Position numbers and translations under genes: made by a program
Shown here: one piece after another, positions 11,280 through 22,650 of the stretch
Position numbering within the stretch: position 1 is the first letter of the stretch
Layout of the letters: every line of letters begins with the position of its first letter
DNA from: Teratosphaeria epicoccoides
Lineage: Eukaryota; Ascomycota; Dothideomycetes; Mycosphaerellales; Teratosphaeriaceae
Reading direction: 5' to 3'
Length of the DNA stretch: 64,000 nt
Assembly: GCA_021401465.1 (NCBI GenBank)
Contig: JADDMT010000097.1
Location: 45,803-109,802 of the forward strand
The notes under the pieces: generated by a model
Seen by the model: only the letters and a program-made list of their open reading frames with translations
Told to the model about the DNA's origin: nothing
Database searches by the model: none

Positions 11280-13259
11280 ATGGTTCAGATCATCGAACTG
11301 CGCATTCATGCCGGTGCGCCTTCCGCCCGCCACGACGATGACCGCTACAGAGCTCTTGCCAGCGGCTACATTGGCTTCACTGGCCAGAGACAACCTTCTG
11401 TGGCACCCGGTAGTCCGCATGACTATGATGCGCACATAGCAGAGGCCGTGCTCATACCTGCGACTGTCTTGCGACCGCGACATATTGGCCCGGTCGATGA
11501 CAGTACCGTCTTTCCGGCCAACGCGGACGATGCGACCTTTATAGAGAACACTCAGCTTGCATTTGATGCCCTGGAGAGTCAAATCTTCACTTCGTCCTTG
11601 ACGGCACCCGAGGTGACTTTGGTGCCACGGACTAGCTCAGATAACCACCAAGAAGAAGGCGATGTCTCACGGTGGCCAGAAGATCTGGAAGCACAGAGTC
11701 AGCTCAGGCAAGTTCCAATTCCGGACGACCCTAGGGTGCCATCATCTGCTTCAGGAGTAGCAGTAGAGCATGAGGAAGGCGCAGATGCCGCCCACGCACT
11801 CCGAGAAGCTTCCTCGAGTCCTGGTCCTCGTCACGCCAGCGAGCAGCCAGCGCTCGAGACACATAATAACGACCATTCCGCGGGCTTTCCCAATGCGTCG
11901 ACTGCCTCCATGGGATTCGGCAGGCATAGATTTCTTGTCGGCAACGACTTTGGAGCGGCTGTCACAAAATCGTTCAAATTACCTTTAAAGCGTACGGTAT
12001 CTGAGACGGTTTTACTACCCATTGTTGAAGCTCCGGAAGTGCTCAGCCCGAGAGCCCAATCTCAGCAAAGTGATCGGGCAGCATCTTCGTATTTGAGAAC
12101 TCCCATCCTTGACGGGTCTAGAAAGCGGTCACGAAGAGCACAAGATGATGATATGCCCATGGCGAAGCATCTCAAAAGAGCCACAGCGCGTCGTGTATTT
12201 AGTGATGCACAAGCTGAAGAAGCAGTGTCGACCACCAGTGTCACGAATTATCGAGAGCAAACTCCCCTGGGGGCTTACATTGTGTATTCGGAGGAAGCTC
12301 GAATCGGTCTTGCCTTCATTGGAGGGCGTCAAGAAGGGACAAATTCAAGGCCTGAAAACGGCCAGGAAGATTCGAAGCGCTGCGAGAACAGTGTTGACAT
12401 GACCTCAGAGCTACCCACGACCTATTCCCTGACCAGCTCCACCGCGTCAAAGAGGACGCCCTTGAGGCCGCCGTCACAAAGGTCAATCAGCGATCCTGGG
12501 TCCAGCAAGCGGTCAAACGAACCGAGCAGTCACTCTGAGAGCAATCAATCGAACAGCCAGCCTGCGCAGGCTATTGTCAGTCCATTGTCAGTGCAGCAGA
12601 CCCAAAATGGCCCTGGGAAGCATGGCGGAGACCCGACCAGGGACGAAGAAAAGTCTCCGGCATTAATTCCTCAAGTCAAGATCACATCGAAGCCGGCTCA
12701 GCATGTGAGAAGCCCTGCGGGCAATTCTATAGAGCCCGCGGCACTGTCACCATCTCCGACAGAGACTGGCATCCTCAAAACGCTAGCAGATATGGCACAG
12801 ACTATCCGTCCACCCCAGCCGCTCGTCTCCATCGAAACATACTCAACGCATATCACAGAAAGTCTGGCTCAGCTAGCCACTGATTCTCGGCTCAAGTACA
12901 ATCCAATTCAAGTCACGCGTAAGGTACGTCCTCTAGAACGAGGCTACTGGCTTATCAGGACTACAGCTATACCCGCGCAGCTTCAACTCGATTCTTGGCG
13001 CTGGCTTGAGAAATATGTTGGATCTGGCAAAGCTGGCTGGGGCGTCTGGTGTACCAGAATCAATCAGGCCGACTGTACGGATCCAATGGGGGCATCAGAT
13101 GCTTTGGTGGGTGACATGAAGATCTTCTGCTGGGGGGAGGTAATCAGGCATGTCTACTTGCTGCTATATGTTGCCAGTAGCAGTCAGGTAAGAAAGTTAG
13201 GGCTGCAGTGGATCGATGCCGAAGGACAAGTTGTGGTACAAATGCGCTCGAAACCTTGA
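11280..13259 (+). CDS. Uncharacterised protein with ordered C-terminal domain
   Basis: 659 residues from the Met at 11280; the frame is open from 11055, but the later Met is preferred because the upstream part overlaps the GC-rich promoter. Residues 1 to about 510 are low in order, with Ser, Pro, Glu and short basic patches such as RKRSRR that could be nuclear localisation signals. The last 120 residues look folded and aromatic-rich (RGYWLIRTTAIP, WRWLEKYVGSGKAGWGVWC, IRHVYLLLYVASSSQV), which suggests a real domain. I do not recognise the family. No introns are needed. Confidence 0.7.
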   Translation: MVQIIELRIHAGAPSARHDDDRYRALASGYIGFTGQRQPSVAPGSPHDYDAHIAEAVLIPATVLRPRHIGPVDDSTVFPANADDATFIENTQLAFDALESQIFTSSLTAPEVTLVPRTSSDNHQEEGDVSRWPEDLEAQSQLRQVPIPDDPRVPSSASGVAVEHEEGADAAHALREASSSPGPRHASEQPALETHNNDHSAGFPNASTASMGFGRHRFLVGNDFGAAVTKSFKLPLKRTVSETVLLPIVEAPEVLSPRAQSQQSDRAASSYLRTPILDGSRKRSRRAQDDDMPMAKHLKRATARRVFSDAQAEEAVSTTSVTNYREQTPLGAYIVYSEEARIGLAFIGGRQEGTNSRPENGQEDSKRCENSVDMTSELPTTYSLTSSTASKRTPLRPPSQRSISDPGSSKRSNEPSSHSESNQSNSQPAQAIVSPLSVQQTQNGPGKHGGDPTRDEEKSPALIPQVKITSKPAQHVRSPAGNSIEPAALSPSPTETGILKTLADMAQTIRPPQPLVSIETYSTHITESLAQLATDSRLKYNPIQVTRKVRPLERGYWLIRTTAIPAQLQLDSWRWLEKYVGSGKAGWGVWCTRINQADCTDPMGASDALVGDMKIFCWGEVIRHVYLLLYVASSSQVRKLGLQWIDAEGQVVVQMRSKP

Positions 13260-13902
13260 TGTGATTTTTCGGAACCTGCACGCCATGCTTTTCCAGCATC
13301 TGCGCTGAAATCAAAGGCGCTCCATATTTGGAGCGCCCTGACAGAGGTGCGTGTGAAGGCAGTGACCTGGAACGCTGCCGATCTCCCGAGCACAAGGGGA
13401 ACCGTTGCGTGCGGGGAACACACATGCATAGCACATGCATAGTAGGGAAGCCCGCCGCCAGCGAATAGACTTGCGCCAGCTTGCTGGAGCGAAGTCAACT
13501 GTTCAGATATGCAATGTCAGATTGTGTGGGCTAGCCTGATCCTCCCGTCTGACACGACAAAGCGATACGCGCGTTCTGCGTGAGCATGAAGATATGAGAC
13601 CAGCCGAATCTCACTTCTACTTTCGTGTCAAGAGAATTCGTACAGCACGAGTCTCAGGATCATCGGAAGAGTCAGCCGAGCCATCTTGACCGACCGATTC
13701 TCTCACTCGGTGAGTGCTACGTCTAGGGCTGATTTGACTTTCTGACATGTCGGCCAAGCACTGTCTATTCGACTGATGTGTTGTCAGACAGCTTGACACT
13801 GACTGGTGCATAGAGTCGGACTCAAGGAAGTAGCACCTGGCTGAGCGCCAGGAAAACCAAGCCCTCACAAGACCTCAATTAACCCACACGCTCGAGGTCA
13901 TC
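13260..13902. other. Intergenic region
   Basis: No supported gene; contains the 3' flank of the preceding gene and the promoter of the second esterase. Confidence 0.4.
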
Positions 13903-15105
13903 ATGCTGCTTTCACAAGAGGAGCTTCAAAAGTCAGCTCAGCTCGACCCGTCCATTGCAGAGTTCTTCGCCGCAAACCCATCGCCACCACTTGATTGGAA
14001 TGACGATGTTGCATTAAAAAATACTTTCAGTGCCATGGCAACTATGGCCCTGCAGCAGATTGGTGCACCGGAGGCAAGCTTGATCGAGGAGGAGATGGAG
14101 ATCCCTATGAGGGACGGGTTCAAGAATTCGGTCATGGTCGACCGGCCGAAAGAAGGGATGCAGGGCGGTGGGCCATTGATTGTGCTGATCTTTGGTGGTG
14201 GATGGTGCGTGATGTCCTTTGATGTGTCTGGCTTGGCCTTTTGGTATTATACGGGTCTTTCAATGTACTGATCGCTTGGTAGGGTCTCCGGCGTAAAGGA
14301 GGCAATGATACCGAATGCCCGTGCTCTGGTAAGACTCTTCAAGGCTGCAGTCGTCAGCATTTCGTACCGCCTGGCTCCAGAACACAAATTTCCCACTGGC
14401 CAGCAGGATGCCTACGACAGCGTGAAGTGGCTGGGACAGCACGCTTCCGAGATCCACGCGGATCCTGGCAAAGGCTTTATTGTCGGCGGTATCTCTGCCG
14501 GAGGAACCAATACCGCGGTCAGCACGCTTTTGTCCATCGAAGAGAATTTGAGTCCCAAAATAACTGGTCAATGGCTCTGCGTTCCGGCAATCATGGGCGA
14601 GCAGCATGTGCCGGAGAAGTACAAGAAGTACTTCCTCTCGCGCGAGCAGAACAAGGAGGCTCCAATCCTCAATGATGCTGCTCTGAAGGCCCTCGCTAAG
14701 CATACTGAATGGGACAACGAATCACCCTTGAGGTTCCCTATTCTGTCCAAGGTGCCTACCGAGAAGCTACCGCCGACTTTCATTCAAGCTGATGGTCTCG
14801 ATCCGATTCGGGATGATGCGCTGATATACGATGAGTTCTTGAAGGAAGCGGGTGTAAAGACGCGCTGTAACTTTTATCCCGGGGCGCCGCATGCGCACTT
14901 CGCATTCATGCCTGGACTGGAGATCACGAACGAGGCGCTTGCGGATATCGCGACCGGTTTTGGGTGGTTGCTGGGGAAGGAAGTCAGCGCAGGGGAGGGG
15001 TTGAAGGCTTTCGCGGGGACTGGTGCATCGGAGCTGGAGACCGTTACAAAGGCGATGGCAAATACGGCGTTGGATACGTCCACTGAGCGTAGCGACAAGA
15101 GCTGA
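13903..15105 (+). CDS. Alpha/beta hydrolase, esterase/lipase type
   Basis: Two exons, 13903..14204 and 14283..15105, giving 374 residues. The 78-nt intron (GTGCGT..TAG) splits the Trp codon of the oxyanion motif GGGW. Downstream come YRLAPEHKFP, the nucleophile elbow GGISAGG (Ser172), an acid candidate Asp274 in DGLDPIRDD and His304/306 in PGAPHAHF. This is the same broad fold-3 family as the gene at 6546 but a different branch, resembling versiconal-acetate-esterase-like fungal proteins (recalled similarity, not searched). The first motif residue is Phe (FGGGW) instead of the usual His. No signal peptide. Confidence 0.88.
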
Positions 15106-15543
15106 AATGCAACAAGACGCGCTCCATGTTAGGACGCGGGGCTCCATGTTCACGAAACCCATGGTGATAGAGTGTGCCCCATCGGCTGATTGATTAGCTC
15201 GTGTACTCAGCCATCACCTCCCTGCCTCATGCACCATGCACGCAAACGATGGACAGCACGTGCGTTATCATCCGGCCGCGGCTGTGTCAGCATTGTCGGA
15301 TATGCGCGGCTCTTGGACTCCCTCGTGGAGCACACACGGAACGCTCAAGGATCGCACAGAGAGCTGGCATGATGTGGGACACCACCTCACTCGACTTCCA
15401 TTCCAACTGCCATAGGCTTGAGCGTAGCCATGCAGAAATCAGCTATGTACTTGGGTATCATGATTTGTACGCATCATCTCAGTTCTGACCGTGGACCATT
15501 TGACTCCCAACATCAGACCTGCCACGCACGTGACTCATGATCG
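15106..15543. other. Intergenic region between converging genes
   Basis: 3' flanks of the esterase and of the zinc-finger gene. Short overlapping frames only. Confidence 0.4.
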
Positions 15544-17064
15544 TCACAATGTCGCTTCTTCTAAAGCCAATACCAGTCTTGCTCCGTTCCACACAACAAT
15601 GCCTTCCGCCACAAGGTACCTCTCCATTTCTGTATCCTCATTCCAGTCGTCAGGACGCGCTGGTGCAAGGCCAGCCTTCTTCATCGAATCCATGTGTCTG
15701 CCAATGTGCTCCATACGGTCACCCCACGAATGCTTGCCGGTGAAAGTCTGGTTGCAAAAGAGACAACCACTACGTTCGGGGGCCGCCCGCAATGGTCGAT
15801 AGCATCTGCTCGCCATCTCTGCCATTGCCGGCTCTTCCACATTGTCCTTACTGACCTTCGAGATCGACGACTTCTTCCTTGGCTTGCTTGGCGCGGAGGG
15901 GACAATCGTGACGGAGTGCATGCGCCTTACATGCTGAACGAACAAGTCTTTCCTATTGAAGTCGTGTGGCCTTCTGTTGATTTCGGGACATTGGTCGCAG
16001 CGCCAGAACCCGAAACGCATGTGTTGAGTCGCAACGTGACGCTTCCATTCGTTCTTCGAGGCAAACGCAGAGTCGCAGCCGTAGATCGCAAACGGACATC
16101 GAAACGCCCTTCGAGCAACAGAGTCGGCATCGTTGCAAATGCCTTGAAACGAGGTCGATCGTCTCTTAGCAGCTGGACGCCGGGTGACTCTCGCTGTGAA
16201 CTGGGGCGATGTCACTGCCCTAGCGGCCCGTGGTCGTCGGCGTCGTGAGGCAGGGCCAGCATCTGCATCAGGGAGATTGACATCCATTGGTCGGCTGTTG
16301 TTTGGCTGGCTCGCAGTGACAGATGTATAATCTTCGAAGTACCCTTCGTGCTGTTGCATAGGATGATACCCTTCGTGGACGAAGCAGGTGGGCATTGTTG
16401 CGGCTTCTACACAAGTCGCATCCTCATGTTGTGCATCCGCATGGTGCTGAATGTCGTGAGGCACGCCATAGTGACACGATCCGCTCTGCGCTTCCGGCGG
16501 GGAAGCAGCCACACTCACCGACGGCGAAGACCATGATGTCGTGTCATCGCAAACATTGTCAGAACGTCCGGGCGAAAAGCCGCTGCGGCTGGACGACGGA
16601 TATCGTCGATGCGTTGCCACCAGCGATGCATCCGAGCAAGCATATGGCAGCGGCGCGAAGGGCACAGTCGCAAAGGGCGCCACGAGAGGCTCCTGCTCCG
16701 CCCTCATGAACGGATCGAGCGGCTCCTGCAGATATCGCTGCATTGGACGATCAGAGGATCCGTCCGCTATGTGTAATGAGAATGGAGATCTCATTAATGC
16801 TGCGTGCGCGAAACATTCGTCTCGATGCTCGGATCCGGACCGGAGCCCATGGGCGTACGATGTTGATGGTTCGAAATCCATATTACAGTGGTTTCCGTTG
16901 ACATCTCGTGAGATGTGTCCGCTCATGCTGGTCGGGTCTGGATTGGACTCTTGATCCATACACGGTAGTTCTTTGGCAAAATCTTGACCAACGAAGTCTG
17001 ACTTGCTGATCACAGCACCTGGAACGACCGATCGATCCACATTTATATCGTCAGATGTCGACAC
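15544..17064 (-). CDS. Fungal C2H2 zinc-finger protein, probable transcription factor
   Basis: 506 residues in one exon. The first 320 residues are disordered, rich in Ser, His and Pro, with a basic patch RRRRPRAARAV near 280. From 321 comes a C2H2 unit (FRCPFAIYGC..F..W.RHVATQH), then FWRCDQC with the later NRKDLFVQHVRRMH, and from 434 CLFCNQTFTGKHSWGDRMEH followed by IGRHM. The tail DDWNEDTEMERYLVAEGIV is typical of a filamentous-fungal C2H2 family with the layout WRCD-C, NRKDLF-QH-RRMH, SW-RM-H-GRH. Nuclear DNA binding is inferred. It lies between an esterase and a monooxygenase, so local regulation is possible but untested. Confidence 0.85.
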   Translation of the reverse strand: MSTSDDINVDRSVVPGAVISKSDFVGQDFAKELPCMDQESNPDPTSMSGHISRDVNGNHCNMDFEPSTSYAHGLRSGSEHRDECFAHAALMRSPFSLHIADGSSDRPMQRYLQEPLDPFMRAEQEPLVAPFATVPFAPLPYACSDASLVATHRRYPSSSRSGFSPGRSDNVCDDTTSWSSPSVSVAASPPEAQSGSCHYGVPHDIQHHADAQHEDATCVEAATMPTCFVHEGYHPMQQHEGYFEDYTSVTASQPNNSRPMDVNLPDADAGPASRRRRPRAARAVTSPQFTARVTRRPAAKRRSTSFQGICNDADSVARRAFRCPFAIYGCDSAFASKNEWKRHVATQHMRFGFWRCDQCPEINRRPHDFNRKDLFVQHVRRMHSVTIVPSAPSKPRKKSSISKVSKDNVEEPAMAEMASRCYRPLRAAPERSGCLFCNQTFTGKHSWGDRMEHIGRHMDSMKKAGLAPARPDDWNEDTEMERYLVAEGIVVWNGARLVLALEEATL

Positions 17065-18312
17065 ATAGAACGCTGTTTCTGTGCGGCAATCCTTCGGCGG
17101 TTTGCAAAATGGCGGCGAGAGGGCGAAGCTTGTCGAACGATACGATCGCAGAGGTGGTCAAACAACGCGGAGTACAGGTGAGGCGTGACCGCTACTCCAA
17201 GACAGGAGAAAGCAAAAGTCAATGTCAATCGAGGGTGCGTGACGAACATGGCTCCGCCCTGAACCAACGACGGCCTTATGAACAATCTCCAGACACATGT
17301 CTCTGAGCTACCCGCAGAGCCGCACGATCCAGGCCGGTGGGCGTCAAGGTAGGCCGAGCCCCGAGGCCGCCTGGCGGCTTGGATGCCGTCCCTGCAGAAC
17401 GACCGGTGAAGGGGCCCTGATGCGTGGGTGAGAGATAGGTGCGTAGCTGCCAGCAACCCAATCAGACCCCACGACTGCAATAGCTGCAAGCCACTTTCCA
17501 GCCGCAAGAAGCTCTCCAGGACGGCGCACATCATGGCTGACTCAGGAAAGAGGGCATTTGCGCCCACGCTTTCTGGCGATGCTGACTCACCTTACCGCAT
17601 GCAACGATGGGAGACGTGGCGGTCATGCTCGCCTCCAAGCTGTACGCGGAGAGAGCTCGCGCGTCTTCCGTACTCAAGCTTCCCCGTGCACAAGCGCTTG
17701 CGCATGTGGTCCAAAACCATAAACCGCCTGCAGTCGTCGGAGGAACAGCGAGTCCTGGGGCCAGAAGGCATGTGTCGTGAGCGCGTCATTCTCTGCATGT
17801 TGGCAACGCCATGATCCATGGACGCGCGCATGGTGGCATTGGTGAGGCACACTCCAGCACTATGCAGCTTGCAGCCTCCAAGCCCTTCAAGCCCACCATG
17901 CGCGGCCTCATCATTTGCCCGATGGTGGGCTCGGGCATCTTCCGACTTGTCGACTCGAGGCGATGGCAGAACCCGTCGGCGGCGGGCAAGCAGCGAACCG
18001 ACATGCATGATTACCTGGATTGTGTAGAAATATTTGATGATATGGTCTGATGGAAGAAGATGGACGCAATAGGAAGTTACATTGGCCAAGGGTCTCCGCC
18101 TTCAGCCCACCGACGCCGCCTTGCCGCTCTCATCTACAGGCGGCGCTAGCTTCCGTGGCGCGATCCCGCGTCAGTGGCGCAATCGCATGTGGCTTCCGGA
18201 GGCATTTCCAGTCTCAGTCTGTGCGAAAGTGATTAAACGAATGTCATCCGCGAGCACGCCAAGGCATCGCACGGAGGTTGCGAGATGGTAGAACTAACGG
18301 CTGCACCAGAGC
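17065..18312. other. Intergenic region, about 1.25 kb
   Basis: Open frames on both strands overlap and none resembles a known protein. Splice-like sites are present on the minus strand near 17600 and 18025, so an unrecognised spliced gene or noncoding RNA cannot be excluded, but I cannot support one. Confidence 0.3.
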
Positions 18313-19765
18313 CTAGAGCTTAGGCGCGATCTGGAACTTGTGCCCATCCGGCAAGAACCAATTCGCCGTCTTCTGTGCGTGAGGCACATCCACCGTCGTC
18401 GCTGCGTCTCGCACGACAATTCCACGGTTCAAGAACGTGGCGATGTCCTCCTCGGCATGCGCCTCGGCATCATATCCGTAGCACTCTTGCACAGTCACCG
18501 GATCGCCATAGAGGTTCGGGCTCTTCATCGGCACGTGACCGTCCAGCTCGACCTTCATGGCTCTGTCCCGCGCCTGCTGTCCAGCTCCGTCAGGTAGGTG
18601 CCATATCCAGCCGTTGAGATAAGACAGCTGCTGTTTGTAGCTTGCTTTCGGCATCCGCCCCCTCTCGTAGATGCTGACCGCGGCTGAGATAGCGATGCGC
18701 CCGTCGACGACTTCTTGCAGGCATCGAGCGAGAAACACACCGTCTTCCATCGACGTCGCCGCTCCTTGGGCCATATGGTTCGTCATGCTGTGTGCGGCGT
18801 CTCCCATCAGGACAATTCTCTTCTCTGCATTCGACCAAGATTCCAAAGGCCCTGTGACGAGCAACGGCCATCGGGAAATCGGAGGCTTAATCATCTCTAT
18901 GATCCGTTGGATCCTTGGATCGTATCCCTTATACTGGTTGGGGACTTCAGCGATGCTGACTTCCTGGACCTGGCTGACAGGAGGATCCCGAAAATGGCTC
19001 AGCACCATGTTGAAGTCCTTGGCATCGGATATCGGATAGGAGATGATGTATCCAGTTGGGCTCATCCACACTTCCATTCTCCTAAGGAGATTCCCACTGC
19101 TGTCCTCCACGAGTGATCTGGTAATTGGGTCCGCACGAACCTCGTCGTATGGTACGATCGCTCGGTAGGCACAATTGGCAGTCGCTGGTCTAGGCTTGAC
19201 TTCGGGAAACAAGGTCCGCCTCACGATGCTCTGAACGCCGTCGGCACCGATGAGCAGGTCGAACGTATATGACTGGCCCTGCTCTGTCGTTACGCTGACT
19301 GGGCCAGTAGAGTCTTGGACCAGCTTCCGAACGCGGCTACCGATGGTAATTTAGACGCCGTTTCGTCGCGCAACTTCCACAAGACCAGTGTGGAGATGGT
19401 GGCGATGGACGAGCCACCAAGGGTAATTGGTAGCCTCTTCGACGCGGGAGATCTTGGTGTATCCTACAGTTGTGCCATCCTCCCGACGTAGATACAGATC
19501 CGTGAAACGGGTCAGGTTCTTTCCAACGACACCATCAATCTCGTACCGCTTGAGTAGGCGCGCAACATTGGGTGTCTGCCAGGTCAGCCGCGTCCACAAC
19601 ATTCAGACCCGATCGCCTAACCATCTGAATTCCAGCTCCGATTTCTCCAAGCTGTGAAGCTGCTTCAAGCACCGTCACCTTTGCGCCACATTGAGCGATT
19701 GCAATGGCGGCCATCATGCCGCCAATGCCAGCTCCGACGATGCCGACTGCTATTTCGTGAGCCAT
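18313..19765 (-). pseudogene. FAD-dependent monooxygenase (salicylate-hydroxylase-like), one in-frame stop
   Basis: Exon 1 is 19765..19622 (48 codons), then a 46-nt intron with CTGAC branch, then 19575..18313. The frame would code for about 468 residues, the usual family length, but codon 123 (19351-19353) is TAA; the same frame continues open on both sides. Family marks are all present: dinucleotide-binding GAGIGG at 11-16, GADG near 158-161, and MGDAAHS near 305-311. Such enzymes hydroxylate aromatic acids using FAD and NAD(P)H. Either the gene is a recent pseudogene, the base is a sequence error, or translation reads through. It is divergent from the MFS transporter gene. Confidence 0.85.
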
Positions 19766-20853
19766 GATGGAGGTTTGACGAGGTGTCCGGGCGAACGTCC
19801 TGTACGTGACTTGTTGACAGGGTACGACCAAACTAAGATTGATTGGTCTGTAAGCCCGTCCTCACGTACGGTCGCTCCAAAGCGCAACGTCGCTGCACAT
19901 CGATGTGTAGGTGTTTGGGCGGTTGAAACTCATACGACGCACCGGGGACTCTATTGGCAGCTCTGCTTCACCTTGGCTACGCATCTGCTCGAGTGGGGCG
20001 GGCAACCTTTGGCCCGAGCTTGATAATTTGGTGCAATCAATTCGATATGACGCATTAGCAGTGCAGGATTTCAATGCAAAGCGACGTACATGTAGTTACG
20101 GACAGTGCTGTATTTCGGGGTGAGCCCGGCTACTACACATGCTGCTGCCTTTTCTCAGGCCCGCCGTTCCTTCACATACTGAGGTACATAGCGACTAAGA
20201 CTGTTTGTCTCGAAACCATGCTGTTGCATATTTCTTGTCCGGCGGAGGTACTAGTAGTCGGCAATGGGGATTGCTAATGTGGAATGGGGGAGGTGGAGAT
20301 GAATGGGGGCTTGCCGTCAATTGGCTCACGAGGAACTAGGCTAACGGGAGCACGCCCGGGATGCATTTTGTCGTGAAACATTGGAGCGGCGAAAGCGTGG
20401 GACGACATTGAATGCACCTTTTGTATTGCTGACACAATCATGGACATGCCTCTGGCGCCTTCAAGAGCGACGATATGCCATGGTACCTCCGGCGACTTGG
20501 ACCCAGATGTGAACATCTTCCAAGAAGGGAAGGAGCTGTGCTCTTCACGGCTCGTTCTTTAATCGGAAGCGGCTGTGGCAAACCTGGATTACCAAGCAGC
20601 AATATCATTTCCGTCTCCATATCATCGCGGACATGTTTTCTTGACACTGGTGTTGGTTCGGTCACTTGCCACGTTGTATCGTCACTCTGATGAGTACATA
20701 TGTTTTGGTCGTTTGCGGTATTGGGGCGGCGCGCGTGATAGGCCATTTTCGATATCTACCATCATCAAGGCATACATACCTTCACATCGACATAGGCCAA
20801 TATCCTTCATCACTTGTACTGCTGCCTGTCGAACGACAACTTGTTTGCCAAAG
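19766..20853. other. Intergenic region between divergent monooxygenase and transporter genes
   Basis: About 1.1 kb with no supported gene. The long frame ahead of the transporter (from 20575) is judged to be untranslated leader because its residues do not look membrane-protein-like and a better start lies at 20854. Confidence 0.4.
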
Positions 20854-22650
20854 ATGGCACCGCCGAACCCGGACGACATGATTGACAAAGACAGCGCCAT
20901 AGACGAGACGACTCCACTTATACCAGCCGGACCGATAACGGCAGACGCTTCGGCCGAAGCAGAGATCGATACACATTCCCCAGGCTCAAGTCCACGAAAG
21001 GCTTCTGGGTCTACGACGCCAGAGCTCACGCCTGTCGACGAGGGCCATACCACTGCCAATCAAAGCCTCTCCAGGGCACGAGCAACTTTCTGCACCATTG
21101 CGCTCGGCTGTCTGATCTTCCTCCAAGCAACCAACATTTCCTTGCTTACTACTACACAAAGCGCGATAGCAGACGAACTGGTTGCTCATGATAAGACCAC
21201 ATGGTTCACATCGTCCTACCTCATCGCAATGTCCGCGCTCGGCCCACTCAATGGCAAATTGGCATCCGTGTTCTCACCGCGGAGCTGTATGCTTGCTAGT
21301 TCCGTGTTTGTCGCATTAGGCGCGGTCATCGCAAGCGGAGCCAAGACGTTTGGAGCTTTCGTTGCAGGCAGAGCGGTCATTGGTGTTGGCGCCAGTGGCG
21401 TCTTTACAATCTCCATCATCCTGGTCCTGGAACTAAGTGGAAGCAAACGGAGAGGTATAGCTGTCGGTCTTCTGAATTCGGGGTATACCGTCGGCGTAGC
21501 TCTTGGAGCGACAGCCGCTGGTGCGCTACTGCCAATCATTGGTTGGAGAGCACTATTCTGGACCCAAGCGCCCATCGCTTTCCTTGCCGGCCTCGCGCTA
21601 TACTTGGCCATACCCCACGACTTCACGGCCGGCCACCAGCATGATTCAGGTCGTAGCAGTCTGAAGCAACTCGTTCAATTGGACTATGTCGGCGCCATCA
21701 CGCTGACGGGAGCCATAGTACTGTTGCTGTTTGCGATGAGCGATCCCGTGAGAATCCCTGTGACACCTGTCATTCTCTCAGGCGTGGTGATCATCACGTT
21801 CCTTATCAACGAGCTCTATATTGCCCACGACCCGATAATACCGGTCAGTCTCTTGAAGTCCAGAGGCTTGCTTCTTACCTGTCTGGCTACCGTAGGCTAC
21901 ATGATGGCTCGCTGGAGTGTTCTGTTCTATGCGCCCACATACGCCATAGCTGTACGTCAGTGGTCACCCGCAACGGCTGGATCGATCCTCATACCAACCA
22001 ATGGAGGCTTTGCGACCGGAGGCTTGCTGGTCGGCTGGCTACACATCAAAAGGCAAGGCAGCTTCTACATACCTGCCGTGGTCTGCTACGCTCTCTTTCC
22101 TTGCACACTTGTCGCACTCGCTTTCTTATCGACACAGAATTCCAGCCCGGTGCTGATCGTGTCTGTCCTATTTTGTTGCGGAGCTCTTACTGGTGCTGCG
22201 CTGAACTACAACTTGGCTCACCTTCTGCATGTGACTCCAAAGAGTACTCACTACGTGGCTACATCGCTCCTTGCCACTTTCCGCGGGTTCGCTGGCTCTT
22301 TTGGTACATCCATCGGCGGCGGCCTGTTTACGCGGGCTCTCAACACTTCTTTGACAGAATACTTTGACCAAGTGGATCTCCAGCACAAGAGCGCATTGAT
22401 TAAACGGCTCCTGGGCTCACCGGCACTTGTCGGCAATTTGGGAGGCGTGGAGAAAGCGATAGCCGTTCGCGGGTACGAGGATGCACTCAAAGCTCTATGG
22501 CTCAGTGCTGCGGCGCTGGCTTTGGTCACTGCGTTCGTGCAGGCTGGCACGGGTTGGACAGGGCCTGGCGAGCGGTCTGTGTTAGAGGGTGAGAGAGCAA
22601 GGTTGGTACACTGTGGAGTTGTGCCTGAAGAGCGAAATGCGCAAGCATAA
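20854..22650 (+). CDS. MFS transporter, DHA2-like (14 membrane segments)
   Basis: 598 residues from MAPPNPDDM. The first 80 residues are cytosolic and polar (DETTPLIPAGP). Then come many hydrophobic helices, including CTIALGCLIFLQATNIS, TSSYLIAMSALGPLNGKLAS and a motif-A-like turn SVFSPRSCML. The antiporter-type motif C region is visible as LLNSGYTVGVALGATAAGAL and GWRALFWTQAP. Length and layout fit drug:proton antiporters that export toxins, siderophores or xenobiotics. Substrate unknown. Divergent from the broken monooxygenase, with which it could once have been co-regulated. Confidence 0.88.
   Translation: MAPPNPDDMIDKDSAIDETTPLIPAGPITADASAEAEIDTHSPGSSPRKASGSTTPELTPVDEGHTTANQSLSRARATFCTIALGCLIFLQATNISLLTTTQSAIADELVAHDKTTWFTSSYLIAMSALGPLNGKLASVFSPRSCMLASSVFVALGAVIASGAKTFGAFVAGRAVIGVGASGVFTISIILVLELSGSKRRGIAVGLLNSGYTVGVALGATAAGALLPIIGWRALFWTQAPIAFLAGLALYLAIPHDFTAGHQHDSGRSSLKQLVQLDYVGAITLTGAIVLLLFAMSDPVRIPVTPVILSGVVIITFLINELYIAHDPIIPVSLLKSRGLLLTCLATVGYMMARWSVLFYAPTYAIAVRQWSPATAGSILIPTNGGFATGGLLVGWLHIKRQGSFYIPAVVCYALFPCTLVALAFLSTQNSSPVLIVSVLFCCGALTGAALNYNLAHLLHVTPKSTHYVATSLLATFRGFAGSFGTSIGGGLFTRALNTSLTEYFDQVDLQHKSALIKRLLGSPALVGNLGGVEKAIAVRGYEDALKALWLSAAALALVTAFVQAGTGWTGPGERSVLEGERARLVHCGVVPEERNAQA

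Noticed and set aside
10484..11281. 265-codon minus-strand frame over the eIF3d start
   Set aside because: Overlaps eIF3d in another register and contains Arg/Trp-rich shadow sequence of the RGG region.
16868..16880. GGTTCGAAATCC, resembling a tRNA T-arm
   Set aside because: It is inside the zinc-finger coding sequence and no matching acceptor, D or anticodon arms surround it.
17428..18089. Frames on both strands in the 17-18.3 kb gap
   Set aside because: Mutually overlapping, compositionally random, no motif; splice-like sites alone are not enough.
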